A DNA stretch of 64,000 bases, taken from Lycium barbarum. Taxonomy: Eukaryota > Streptophyta > Magnoliopsida > Solanales > Solanaceae. The first letter of the stretch is position 1. Every line of letters starts with the position of its first letter. Positions 48,362-59,613 of the stretch are shown one piece after another. Made by a program: the position numbers and the translations under genes. The notes beneath the pieces were generated by a model. That model made no database searches and was not told where the DNA came from. It saw nothing but the letters and a program-made list of their open reading frames with translations. The stretch lies in assembly GCF_019175385.1 (NCBI RefSeq), contig NC_083340.1:11668336-11732335 (forward strand), in the 5' to 3' direction.

Positions 48362-50666
48362 TGTTACACCTCAAAAAAAAATTGAGTCCATGAAATAATT
48401 CTGCGGGTGAACAGTAGATGCGGATGAACAGTACCCGGTGAACAGCAAAAATCAGAAATTAAAAACCGAAAAAAATCTGATTTTTTTTTCATTTTCTACC
48501 CCTCTCTCTCACTCTAAACTCTCTCTAAACCCTCCCAAACCCTCCTAAAAGCTCTCTAAATCTTTCAAGTTGAATTCCTCCAAATCAAAGCAAGATTTCA
48601 TCTTAGGAAATTGAAAACTAGTTAGGAAAGGATTATAGTATTTGGTGCTTGATGTGTGTCTGATTATTGAAGCTTGGAGCTAGAATTTTAGTTGAGTTTT
48701 CTGGGCAATAAGGTATGTAATATACTCTATTCTTGTTAATTAAGTTATTCATGGGAGAATTCCCTAGTTTAAAGTGAAGGGAATTATGTTATGTAGTCAT
48801 AGATTAGTTGGTTGATATGGTTGCCTTGAGGGTTGTTTTTTTTATTGGAACTTTGAGAGATTTCTAGGTGCTTATATTGCTATATGAGGTTATTGATATT
48901 GTTGTTGATGTTGTTGATAAGTTGTTGTTCTTGAATTTGGGAGAATAAAGTGTACAAAAATATTGTATACAAAGCGTATACCGGGCTGTTTTGTGCCGAT
49001 ATTTGGGGCTGTTTTATGTAATCTTCGTGGTTATTTTGTGACTATATTTTGGAGCTGTTTGGTATAATATTTGTGGCTGTTTTGCGATGATATTTTGGGG
49101 ACTGTTTTATGGTCGTTATGGACTGTTTTGTGGGCTGGAATATCGGGGGATTGGCTGTAGTTGTTGTTGTTATATTATGGATATACGGAAATAAAAAAGT
49201 GTATACAAGCATTGGCATCCGAATGCATATTGGGCTGTTTTGGGAGTAATCTAAGAATGGATTTAATCCTAGCTTGATATGAAATTGTTGGTATTGTTGT
49301 TGTTGGTATTTTGATTGATGTTTGGCTAAGTTGGAATTTCGAGGATTGTTAAGTTTACAGGAGAAATGCTGCCCAATTTTCTCTAGAATTTACGATGCGC
49401 TCTTATAATCGATTAACTAATGTTAATACGAATTCTCCCGTGAAGGTAACGACGTGACATCGGGGGAGAGCAAGTGAATGATAACATAGCTAAACGACAA
49501 AGGTATGTGAGGCTAGTCATTTCTTTCTAATGGCATGAATCCTATAGCATAAGTTATTTTCCTCTTCATGAGTTCCTATTTTCCGGAAAGCTAGAAGCCT
49601 AAGTCCATAAATGTCTATATAAGATAAGAGATATGATATGATGAGGCCATATTGATAATGATGCTATTTATTTCTTGCACTCACCTTATGTACTAATTCC
49701 TTCAAGGTGAGGCAGAATGTCAATAATTGCTCCATAATGAAATCGGGGGATCACGACCTTATGCCACCCCGACAGAGTATAGTTGATCTTGAGTCTTATG
49801 CATGTACTATGATAAGAATATTATGATAAGCATATTATTACAAGTATTTTTGATGAGCATGTCATGATCATATTACACCGCGCCTAGTTGGTCGGGCAGT
49901 CACCGCCAAGGCGGGCAGCTATACGGATACACCATGACCTTTTGGCATGGGCAGACACCACTAGTGGGCGGCATGAGATGGTACCCCAGACGCGGGAGGC
50001 CTGGACGCGGGCTAATGTTATTGATTATTACACCGTTCCGATATGGACGGGCAGCTTGCATATTATGTATATATGAAATTATGATGAGTATGAGTAAGAC
50101 AACATGCATTACTTCTTTTATGATTGTCATTCAGATTCAGATGTTTCATATTGATGTTCACATTATATTAACACTGTCTTTCTTTATTATTTATGCCTCT
50201 CATACTCAGTACAATGTTTGTACTGACGTCCGTTTTCTTTGGACGATGTGTTCATGCCCACAGGTAGACAGGGAGGTGAGCTTGGTCCAGACCCTTAGTA
50301 GCTGTCAGCTGATTGAGAGCACTTCATTGTCCGGAGGTGCTTATGATTCTTCTTTTGGTATATATGCACATTTTGGGCACGACGGAGTCTTGTTCCGTCT
50401 ATATGTTTAGTATGTCAGTAGAGGCTCGTAGATACGCAGTGTGGGTCAGATGGTCTCACAAGATGTTATTATTATGTATATATTATTTTGATGGCCGAGA
50501 GGCAAATGTATATAAGTATTTATGTTTCTATATAAAATATGATTTTCCTACAATTCGTGTATAAAATTGGTAAAAGGGCATTAAATGAGTAAGATGAGTA
50601 TTAGAACGAGTGGTGCTCGGTGGCTAGCCCCGGGTACCCGTCACGGCCCCTAGCTGGGTCGTGACA
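48362..50666 (+). mobile_element. Solo LTR A2 (2.3 kb)
   Basis: Begins TGTTACACCTC and ends GGTCGTGACA, with a perfect 5-bp duplication accat at 48357-48361 and 50667-50671. Sits in the 3' non-coding part of the minus-strand copia element. Same family as LTR A. Confidence 0.92.
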
Positions 50667-50673
50667 ACCATCT

Positions 50674-52658
50674 CTATTGACAATCATATGGCCTTAACCC
50701 CATCTCTCTTGAGGTTTGAAGAATTAATTTTCTTCCCACAGGTTTAGTTAGTGAATCGACCAAATTCATTTTTGACATCACATAATCAATGGAAATTATT
50801 CCATCTCTCAGCAGCTGCTTAACAACAACATGTCTGAATTTCATGTGTCTACTCTTACAATTATAAGATTTATTCTTTGCAATAGCCATTTTCGCTTGAC
50901 AATCACAATGTAAAAATACAGGAGGCAATTCATCCTTTAATAAAGAGATATTCGCCAAGAAATCTTGTAGCCACCCAACCTCAAAACAAGCTAACTCAAG
51001 AGCCACAAACTCTGACTCCATAGTCGATCTAGCAATGATCACCTGCTTAGCTGATTTCCACGATATTACATCCTCACCAAGGGTGAACACATAGCCACTA
51101 GTGGATTTTGTCTCATATGAATTAGAGATCCAGGTTGCATCACAATACTCTTCTGAAGTAGAAGGAAATCCACCATAATTCATGGTTCCTCTCAAATATC
51201 TCATCAGTCCAATTAATGCAGATCAATGCTCTTGATTGGGATTATGAGTATATCTACTCAGTCTATACACAACATAGGCTATATCAGGCCTTGTAAAATT
51301 CATTAAATGCAACGGAATCGCAATAATCTGAGCATATTTAGACTTAACAACTAGGTCACCATTATTCTTTTTCAATTGAGAGTTAACATTATAAGGAGTG
51401 GCCACATGTGTCAGTTCAACACATTCAAACTTCTTAAGAATTCTTTCCACATAATATTCTTGTGACCACAATATACTAGCATCACTCCTTATAACTTTAA
51501 CTCCCAATACCATATTTACTTCACCCATACCTTTCATACCAAAATTAGTAGACAAAAAGTGTTTGGTACTTTCCACAATATTTAAACTTGTATCAAATAT
51601 GCGCATGTCATCGACATATAAGCATATTATCACATAATCATTGTCTACCACTTTAGTATAAACACATTTATCCACTTCGACAGAAGAAGAACCGTCTCTT
51701 ATTAAGACTTGATCAAATTTCTCATGCCACTGTTTAGGAGCTTGCTTAAGGCCATAAAGTGATTTCATTAATTTACAAACTTTATTTTCTTATCCAGGAA
51801 TTGTACATCCCTTGGGTTGAATCATATAAATATCTTTTTCTAAATCACCATTTAAAAAGGTTGTTTTTACATTCATTTGATGGATAAAAATCTTGTGAAG
51901 TGATGCTAAGGCAATTAAAATCGAATAGAGAAAATTCTAGTCACTGGTGCAAATGTATCAAAATAATCAATATTTTGCTTTTGTGAAAATCCTTTTTCGA
52001 CTAAACGAGTTTATATTTATCTATAGAGCCATCAGGATAAAACTTTCTTTTGAAAATCTATTTACAACCAATAGGTTTTGCACCAGGAAGTAAATCAGTT
52101 AAAACCCATATATATTATTTTTCATGATAGAATCAATTTCCATTTTTATCACCTCTTTCCAAAATTTACCATCAGAAGAAGATATAGCTTCAAAATAATT
52201 TGATGATTCATTATTGACAAGAAAAGTTTGAAAATCATTTCCATAAGAAAAATATTCCTTTTTAGGCCTTTTGCTCCTTCTCAGTTCCTTATTAGAGGTA
52301 CTCCCATTATTTCTTTCAACAGGTGCATGAGAAATTTTATAAGGCAATGAAAAGAATATGTTCAAAAGATTTAACTTTCTTTGTCTCAATTATAGTATTG
52401 CAATCAAGCACATTGCTTTTCAAAACAAGAAATATGTATGCAACACTATGTTCACCATATCCAATAAGTATACAGTCAACAGTTTAAGAACCTATTTTTC
52501 TCTTTTTAGGTTCAGGCAAGAGAACTTTAGCAAGTCACCCCACACTTTTAAATATTTCAAATTAGGTTTATAACATTTTCACAATTCATAAAGAGTTTTG
52601 CTCGTTGTTTTATGAGGAACTCTATTTTGCAAGTGACATGCAGATAATATAACCATTC
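50674..52658 (-). pseudogene. Copia polyprotein fragment (integrase C-end, RT, RNase H)
   Basis: Minus-strand reading from 52658: CHLQNRVPHKTT and LKVWGD (integrase C-terminal side), a linker, then RT segments HQMNVKTTFLNGDLEKDIYM, SLYGLKQAPKQWHEKF and the catalytic LYVDDM (near 51605), then RPDIAYVVYRLSRY. RNase H follows with [19 protein letters not shown], then [10 protein letters not shown] and [10 protein letters not shown]. Several in-frame stops are single-base changes: TAA for Gln in 'PG*ENKVCKL' (about 51793), TGA for Trp after NQEH (about 51220), and more in the integrase part. The 5' half and 5' LTR are gone; the copy stops where LINE sequence starts at 52662. Long dead. Confidence 0.9.
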
Positions 52659-52661
52659 ATT

Positions 52662-53078
52662 GTCCGGAACTGGGATCTTGATTTTGAATTTAACCCTGAC
52701 TGTTCAACAAACATACCCCTTTGGGCGACATTCCCAGGACTCCCACTTGGGTACTGGTCTGTTGAGGCTTTGAGCAAGATAGCCAGCACTGTGGGGTGGC
52801 CTATGTATACAGATAAGTACACTGTTGAGATGGAATGAATTTCATGTGCTCGAGTCTTGGTTAATGCTGATGTTTCACAACCCCTAGTTGAATCCATTGA
52901 AATCACTACTTCTAAAGGTGTTTTCAGTCTACCAGTTAATTATGATCGGCGACCTAAATTCTGCACTTGTTGTATGAGATTTGGGCATACCTTGGAAGAC
53001 TACTGGATGGGTAAGAAAGAAGTGACAAGGGTGGATGATTTTCAAGAGGCTCCTAGATGGAGAAGGAGGAGAAATTAA
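52662..53078 (+). pseudogene. LINE ORF1 fragment (DUF4283 + CCHC-type knuckle)
   Basis: Reads VRNWDLDFEFNPDCST, then PLWATFPGLPLGYWS, the DUF4283 region of plant LINE ORF1 or LINE-derived proteins. A TGA near 52836 breaks it (probably an Arg codon originally). The frame then continues as ARVLVNADVSQPLVESIEI to the knuckle CTCCMRFGHTLEDYW, whose last Cys has become Tyr. Stops at 53078, with a possible short continuation in another frame to about 53170. No poly-A tail or RT downstream. Confidence 0.8.
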
Positions 53079-54832
53079 TAGCAGAAGGAACAGACCTCCT
53101 AGGCAAGATTGGAAAGCTAAGGATGACGAGCATTTGGGGGCCGGTGAAGCATGTCATAATTTACCAACCCATGATTTCAGTAGTAAGATTAAAAAGAAAT
53201 TGCTAAAAATATGTGAACTTAAAGAGTTGATTGTAGTGTTTTCAAGAAGAATTTTATCAAGTATATACCTCTATCACCTCTATTTGGTTTCTCTACAGTT
53301 ATGACAAGAGGATCTTTGCAGAAAGGAGTTAACTGATAAACACATGTCCACGGGACTTCTTGTGTATGATGTTGTCTGAGATACCGCCATACTTGATGCA
53401 GAGGAGGTAAGGATCTTTTTAGATTTATCATCCAGAAAAAATTTCTTGATGCCTCTGATATGACGATATATTAAAAATAATTATTCATACTTTATCATTT
53501 ATAGTACATTTTTTATTAGAGTTTGTTTATGTTTACTTGGTGATTATTTTGATTTGTTCAATTTGTTATATTTTTAAGTTTCATCTATTTATACCTTTAG
53601 AATTTGCTAATTAAATCCAATTGAATCATGCTTCGGTGTTAGAGATGAAGGTGTTTTTGCTTTCATTTGATTCAAGTACAAATAGTTTGGAAACTGTATC
53701 TCGTACTTTCTTATCTGTTGGAGAAATTATTTGGCAAAAAATGTAGCGGCTAGATAGAAAATCTCACCAGCAGCCAAGGAAGGTGGGTTTTTAGCCAACG
53801 AAGGTATTCACATGTACAACCCCTCCAAATATGTATTTTGCAGTTTCCCTTAACTTTTAAGTGGCAATTTTCACTTCAGTTCTTACATTTAAACCGTTAA
53901 TTTCAATATTTGCAGAACAGTTCTCACTTCCTATGCCTCTAGGTACATGTTGCATCAAATAATGATACATTAGATTAGCTGAATCACAAATCAAACCAAC
54001 TGAAATGCTATATATGTACCTTCTACTTTATAACTCACTGATATTTATTTTTCGCTTTCCTCTCAATTTCATTTTCTTTTAGTTGAGCGGTGCTTACTTA
54101 CTCCTTGAAGGTACTCCGAAACGTCTCCTTAGGATAACAAGCCCACCAAGTTACCTTTTAAATTTAATGCTTCGCAATATCACAGTTGAACATTATGACT
54201 GGACTCTTTTGCCTAACTGTGGTCAATTATCTCTTAACTTCACATGCAACACATCTTTTCATGAGTAGTGTTATTGAGCTGCTAACAAGTTAACGCAAGA
54301 TATTATTTGGAAGATGGAACTTTATTATTTCTCAATCCTTAGTTCTTGCGTCCTTCCAATTCTTTTATAGCCTGAAATGCCCTTTGCAACGGCAGTCTGC
54401 AGGTTCACTTCCCAGTTTAAAAATGAAATTTAAGTACATCGGGGATCTATCACAGATCTCTCCAGAGACCAGAGCACATACTTTGCACAACAAGTAAGAT
54501 GATTTATTTCTGCTGCTATTTTGGAAATGATTAGCTCAAAATTTTGCGTTGTTTTTTGCTTTTTTTTTTTTTTTTTTTTTTTTTGCAATGTTCATATCTC
54601 GACTTTAGATACTAATATGTTGAAAGAGTTGGCCAAAATCATTGAAGAGCTATTGAGCAATACATAAGACGTCAATTTCGTTTAGCCATTATCCTTTTCA
54701 GGTTGACGTTTGACGCAGTATAAATGAGGCTCCAATGGAGGGAAGACTCACCTGCCTTTGCTCAGTAGATACATCACATTGTTCTGCACGTTTTTTGGTA
54801 TTATCTGGCTTATGTGTCAGTGATATTACAGG
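53079..54832. other. Non-coding stretch, nothing recognised
   Basis: AT-rich. A poly-T run at about 54560-54584. Short frames (for example 54083-54268) show no family resemblance. The last part may be intron of the H+-ATPase remnant, ending in acceptor 'gatattacag'. Confidence 0.5.
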
Positions 54833-55356
54833 ATCACCGTTGATAAGCTGATTGAAAAAGCAGGTGGTTTTGTTGGTGTTTTTTCCGGGTAAGGTTTTAT
54901 TCTCTAGAAAATTCGATGATTACTATTCTTCTTCCTTTTTCTTCAGCTGATATTGGATATTAATTTGGATTAATTTGAAGTGGTAATTAATTCCTAGATG
55001 ATGACGAATGCAATATTTAGGCTAGCAGGATGTTAAAGTATCCTTTCTGCAGTTTTTCGTAGTTTCTTAATATTTTTGTTTAATATGTAATCTTGCATTT
55101 CTTCTCTTGACCCATAAATTAATTGGCATGCAGACCACGATATGAAATTGTGAGAGGTTTACAAGTAGATAGAAAGCACATATATTGCATCACTGGTCAT
55201 ACCGTGAACGATGCACCTGTTTTAAAGAAAGCTAAAGTTGGAATAGTTGTTGCAGATGCAGCAGATGTTGCCCCCATAGTGTTTCTGATACAGTCCTCAC
55301 AGAACGTGGCCCGAGTGTCACTGTGAGTTCAGTTCTCGGAGTAGCCTTGTCTAAGA
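54833..55356 (+). pseudogene. Plasma-membrane H+-ATPase (P3A) fragment with retained intron
   Basis: Exon 54833-54889 reads VDKLIEKAGGFVGVFSG and, after an intron with GT/AG borders (54890-55133), exon 55134-about 55356 reads [20 protein letters not shown], then [23 protein letters not shown] frameshift near 55280-55290 moves to [17 protein letters not shown]. This is the P-domain hinge of plant proton pumps, where GDGVNDAP carries the Mg-binding Asp; here it reads GHTVNDAP, losing a key residue. Only about 90 of roughly 950 residues remain. The intron shows it arose by DNA-level duplication or capture, not by retroposition. Confidence 0.85.
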
Positions 55357-55530
55357 TCTGAGGATTAACTGAGCAACTTTATTAGTCGTTTCAGGTATTA
55401 ATTTATTTTTGATACCTGAAATGCCTATTACGAAGGCGTTTTCCACTGTAGACAACTAAACCGAAGTACTTATTGGACATACTTTTGCATTAATATATCT
55501 GCAAATGCGTATATTTGTGGTAATGTATAC

Positions 55531-55654
55531 ATTTGTACCATGCAAAGCATCAAAAAGTTAATGTCATTTTTAACGTAATATGTTGGGCCCGCATTTATAC
55601 CATGCAAAGCATCAAAAACTTAATGTCATTTTAAACGTAATATGTTGGGGCCGT
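55531..55654 (+). repeat. 62-bp direct duplication
   Basis: Two units (55531-55592 and 55593-55654), each from 'attt(g/a)taccatgcaaagc' to 'taatatgttggg(g)ccg'. It abuts a CTAG (55661-55664) and a short GC hairpin (gggc-cgt-gccc), the form of a Helitron 3' end. Confidence 0.75.
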
Positions 55655-55664
55655 GCCCTTCTAG

Positions 55665-57560
55665 TCTTATACTAAAATGAGAGTGATAAGCATGGACATT
55701 ATGTTAAGTTTCAATCTAAAAAATAATTCATGGAAATATTACAATATTAAGTAATGAATAATGCAAATAAAAACAAGCAAGGAACAAAGATTAAAAAAAA
55801 AATCAACGTTAAAATATTGGATAAATTTTTTCCCAACGACAAAGTAGATAATTTAAAATTATAATTAAAATTAAAACTCAAAATTATTATTGTAAGTAAA
55901 AAAGACGAATGTAATTTCTAATTTACATGTGATACAAAAATAAAAAGGTTTGAACTAGTAAAAAAAAAGTTGTTTTCCGGAAGCTAAAAAATATTTTTTC
56001 TCCAAATACACATTTTTAGAGTATTGAACAAGCACAAATTGCTGCTCTAATATTTGCAATATAGGGTAATGTATAAGGTTGATCATTACAAAATTTGAAA
56101 TTTAAGTTACTTAAGCCAATGTTTTTTTAGGATATATAGTTGGAGAAAACGTGTTAATTCAAATAATGATTCCATTTAATGTCAGAATACCTTTCAAGTT
56201 AATATCAGCAAAGATATTTTGAATAACATTATCGTTTGACATGAACATTAATAAAAGACATAGAGGAACAATCATTACCTTATGTCGAGTTATTTTCTAA
56301 GAAATCTATGTGTAAAAATGAATAACTTTTTTGCTACTTTTTCACAGGTAAGAGAGATGAAAAGAGTTCGTGATTTTAGTTTATGATAATGGTGGATCAA
56401 TAACAATTAAAGTAAAACAGGTAACATATATGTTTTGTAATTTCATTGGAGAAACATATATTACTCATTAATTTATTTTGAATCATGTAACATTTCATGT
56501 TGTTGATTTTATCCAAAAATTATTTGGTTATACGATCGATTTGTTATTAGTAATTAATCAGTATAATTTTTGTTTGGATACATTTGCATAAAGAATAAGA
56601 TGACATTTAAGATATCATATATGTAGCTCTAATGAATGTTCTTAAACAAGCAAAACAATAATTGGCTATGTAAATATTTTAAAATATTATTTGACCATCA
56701 CATGGATGCTAATACCGATAATGATAATGGCCAGGTGTAGGTGATTTTAAGTTTGAATGGGTTTCAAATCAGTTTATAAGATAGTATGTATCTTGCATTA
56801 GCATTCCTATGATAGTATTTGGTGTAATACAATAAATCGTGTAAGTAAACCTTCTCATCCATTTTAATTATTTTGTTTGCACAATCCGTTAAACTTGGAC
56901 TGCGAGAAATTAGGATAAATACTTAAATAAGTGTTAAATTCATTATTTTAAATTCACTTTTATTCTCAAGCATTGTCTTAAATAAATGTTTTCCTCTATC
57001 ACCAATCGATTATTATCAACTAAATGTGAATGAAAATTCTACATTTTAAGCACAAGGAGTAAACGCACAAAAAATGTATTTAAATATATAGTTGTGAAAA
57101 TCATATAATTCGTGTTTCGATTCTTGAGAAACTAATCTGCAGTTGATATGCTAATTAAATGGATAATTTAAACAATGAACTGACCTCCTTTATAATGTCT
57201 TGCATATTATTTAACAATAATCATTCAAGCAAGTCTAGAAATAAACAGGAAAAGATTGATTAAGCTTACCGTAAAATATCAAAGTTATATCGAATCATCA
57301 AAACTGGTCTAAAAGTTCAAATTAATTTTAACAAAAAAATTACAGCAATGCATCTATTTTTTCAAACATAAGTAAATTTATTTTTAAATATAACTTGGAT
57401 AAACAATCATTAAAAATACCAATTAAAGATTATCGCAGGTGAATAGTTTAGTTTAGATCTTCAACAGCCACAATTTTACATAAATTCAACTTTGATATAT
57501 AAAATTTGATATGATTACTTCTTTTACGTCAGCCGCGCATCGCGCGGGTACGAATATTAG
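55665..57560 (+). mobile_element. Helitron-like element, 1.9 kb, non-autonomous
   Basis: The 5' end is TCTTATACTAAAATGAGAG. The 3' end has the perfect hairpin ccgcgc-atc-gcgcgg (57533-57547), followed 13 bases later by TTAG (57557-57560), a one-base variant of the Helitron CTRR end, with T next. No target duplication, as expected. It carries no Rep/helicase coding sequence. Its left edge touches another probable Helitron 3' end (CTAG, 55664) and its right edge touches the tandem array. Confidence 0.65.
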
Positions 57561-58390
57561 TATATATAAAATAAGAGTGGCACAAGTAACGTGGTTAAGC
57601 CAAAGGCCAAGCTAATAACAAGCCACTTGACAAGTTAAGACAAAGTTAATGAGAATTAGGATAAAGTTAATAATAATTGTAATACAAGTTTTGAATTGAT
57701 AATTAAAATATAAAGATTCAAATTTGAATCTAAAGCTAAATATTTAAAAACAGATATTATCAATATTTATATTTATCTATTTTTTTAATTTGAACTGAAA
57801 TATCATTTTTTTAAGGATAAAAGTTTTTGAATTGAAAGATAATGTTTTTCAAACTTAGATTAATTAAACTATGCTAATTAAGTAAAAATTCTCAATGTAG
57901 CTAGCTAGTGTACAGATGTTTAGTAGAAGGAAAACTTGGAAAGTCTTTGAACTGATTAGAGGAATAACTTTGCCACCACATTTACTGTTGCAGGACTTGG
58001 TGTATTTTTTTATCTTCTCATTTTTGTCAAGTCTCTGGGGCTAAGAAAAGTCAAGGTTCCACTTCTTTCATGCTGAGAAAATTATTAGAAATTCTTCTAA
58101 GAATTATTGCCCGGATATCGCATTTGCTTTAGTGATTTTATCTTGAGTCTGTGTAGATTTTATTTTACTCATGAAGTCACATCCTAATTGTACATTTTGG
58201 CACAAACCCTAGGCACAATTCTAGAGATTTTTATATAGTTCAATTTACTTTATATGTTTCTAATAAATCAAACTTTATGAAAACAATAGGCAGCAAATGT
58301 CACTTCAGTGCTTGCAATTAAACTATTAGGAATAGTCTTATACGCAATAAAAGCTATTTATCTATATATATAAAATAAGAGAGCTACAAG

Positions 58391-59315
58391 TAGGCCTGTG
58401 CACCAATCGGGTCGGTTCGGTTTTGGCATCATCGAGTTGAAATTTCGAATTTTGACTTTCTAAAATTCTCAACCAGACTCGATCTATTCTAGGTTCAATT
58501 CAATTCGTTTTTTATTATTTTGGTTCAGTTACACAAATAGATTTGTTCGAAATTTAAACAAGCAACTATTTTCATTTCAGTTTTAGAGCAAACATAACCT
58601 AAAATAATGAGATCCTAAATTTGCAGCCTTATAAACAAGACATTAACCAAGAAAAAACCATAAACTTGCAAGCATAATAGCATAAAAATGGCAAAACAAG
58701 AGCTTGACAACTTGTGCAAATATACAAATCCGCCAACACCACATTACATATACCAAATTAATAATACAGCATCTTGCAACTTGCAAGCAGACAAACATAA
58801 TAACTCAGTTTGCATCCTCAAAAAAATCAAAACAAAAACTCTAATTTGTACAGGCTAAGATCAAAGAACAAACAAAGTCGTGGGTGGAAGCAATGGCCAA
58901 AAGGCAAAGATAGCTCGTGAGAAGAACGCTGAAAAGATGAAAGACAAGAAGGGAAGTTAGCTTGAGGCCAACAAGAAAGCCATGAATATCCAGTGCAAGG
59001 TGTGCATGCAGACATTCATTTGCACCACTTCTGAAGTTAAATAAATATTACTTCACTATTAAGTATGAAGCATATATATAGTTTGACTATTAGGGTATAA
59101 GTCATAGTCATATTAGTCATTAGTGGCATATAAATTCGATTTGTTCGGCTCGGTTCGGTTGATAATTAAAACTAACCGTATCCGAACCGTTAAACTTTAA
59201 TATTTTACCATTGCATTTGTAAATCGAAATCGAATTGTAGTATCCAAATTGAATTATCCGAAATGTTTCGAATCGGTTCGGAAATTCGGGTTGAACCAAT
59301 TTGTGCACAGGCTTA
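58391..59315. mobile_element. hAT-type element carrying a captured gene fragment
   Basis: Terminal inverted repeats 'taggcctgtgcac' and the complement of 'gtgcacaggctta'; flanks gctacaag (58383-58390) and ggtacaag (59316-59323), an 8-bp duplication with one mismatch, diagnostic for hAT. Subterminal DNA on both sides is rich in 'ggttcgg/ccgaacc' words. No transposase. It lies in the second unit of the 0.82-kb array, so it is younger than the array. Confidence 0.88.
58880..59041 (+). pseudogene. Captured At2g23090-like zinc-finger gene fragment
   Basis: Reads GGSNGQKAKIAREKNAEKMK, then DKKGS, a TAG stop, then LEANKKAMNIQCKVCMQTFI and CTTSEVK. This matches the small plant protein of the At2g23090 type (basic N-terminus, then a C2H2-like finger starting CKVCMQTF). 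The start codon is GTG instead of ATG, one Gln codon is TAG, and the C-terminal part with the finger's His residues is missing. About 54 of roughly 78 residues remain. It lies wholly inside the hAT element, so it was mobilised with it. Confidence 0.85.
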
Positions 59316-59570
59316 GGTACAAGCAATGTGGTTAAGCCAAGTGATAAGGTAATAATAAGCCACTTGACAATTTTAAGACAAAGTTAATAAGAATTGTTAT
59401 ACAAGTTTTGAATTGAGAATTGAAATATAAAGATTCAAATTTGAATCTAAAGCTAAATATTTAAAAAAAAAATATTATCAATATTTATATTTATCTATTT
59501 TTTTTGTTTGAATTGAAATACCATTTTTTTAAAGATAAAGTTTTTGAAGTGAAAGATAATTTTTTTCAAA

Positions 59571-59611
<41 letters not shown>
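59571..59611. repeat. (AT)n microsatellite
   Basis: About 20 AT units at the position where other array units have shorter AT tracts. Confidence 0.95.

Positions 59612-59613
<2 letters not shown>

Noticed and set aside
47377..50564. 158- and 83-codon ORFs recurring at 47423-48053 and 49934-50564
   Set aside because: They lie at the same place in LTR A and LTR A2 and are chance frames in LTR DNA.
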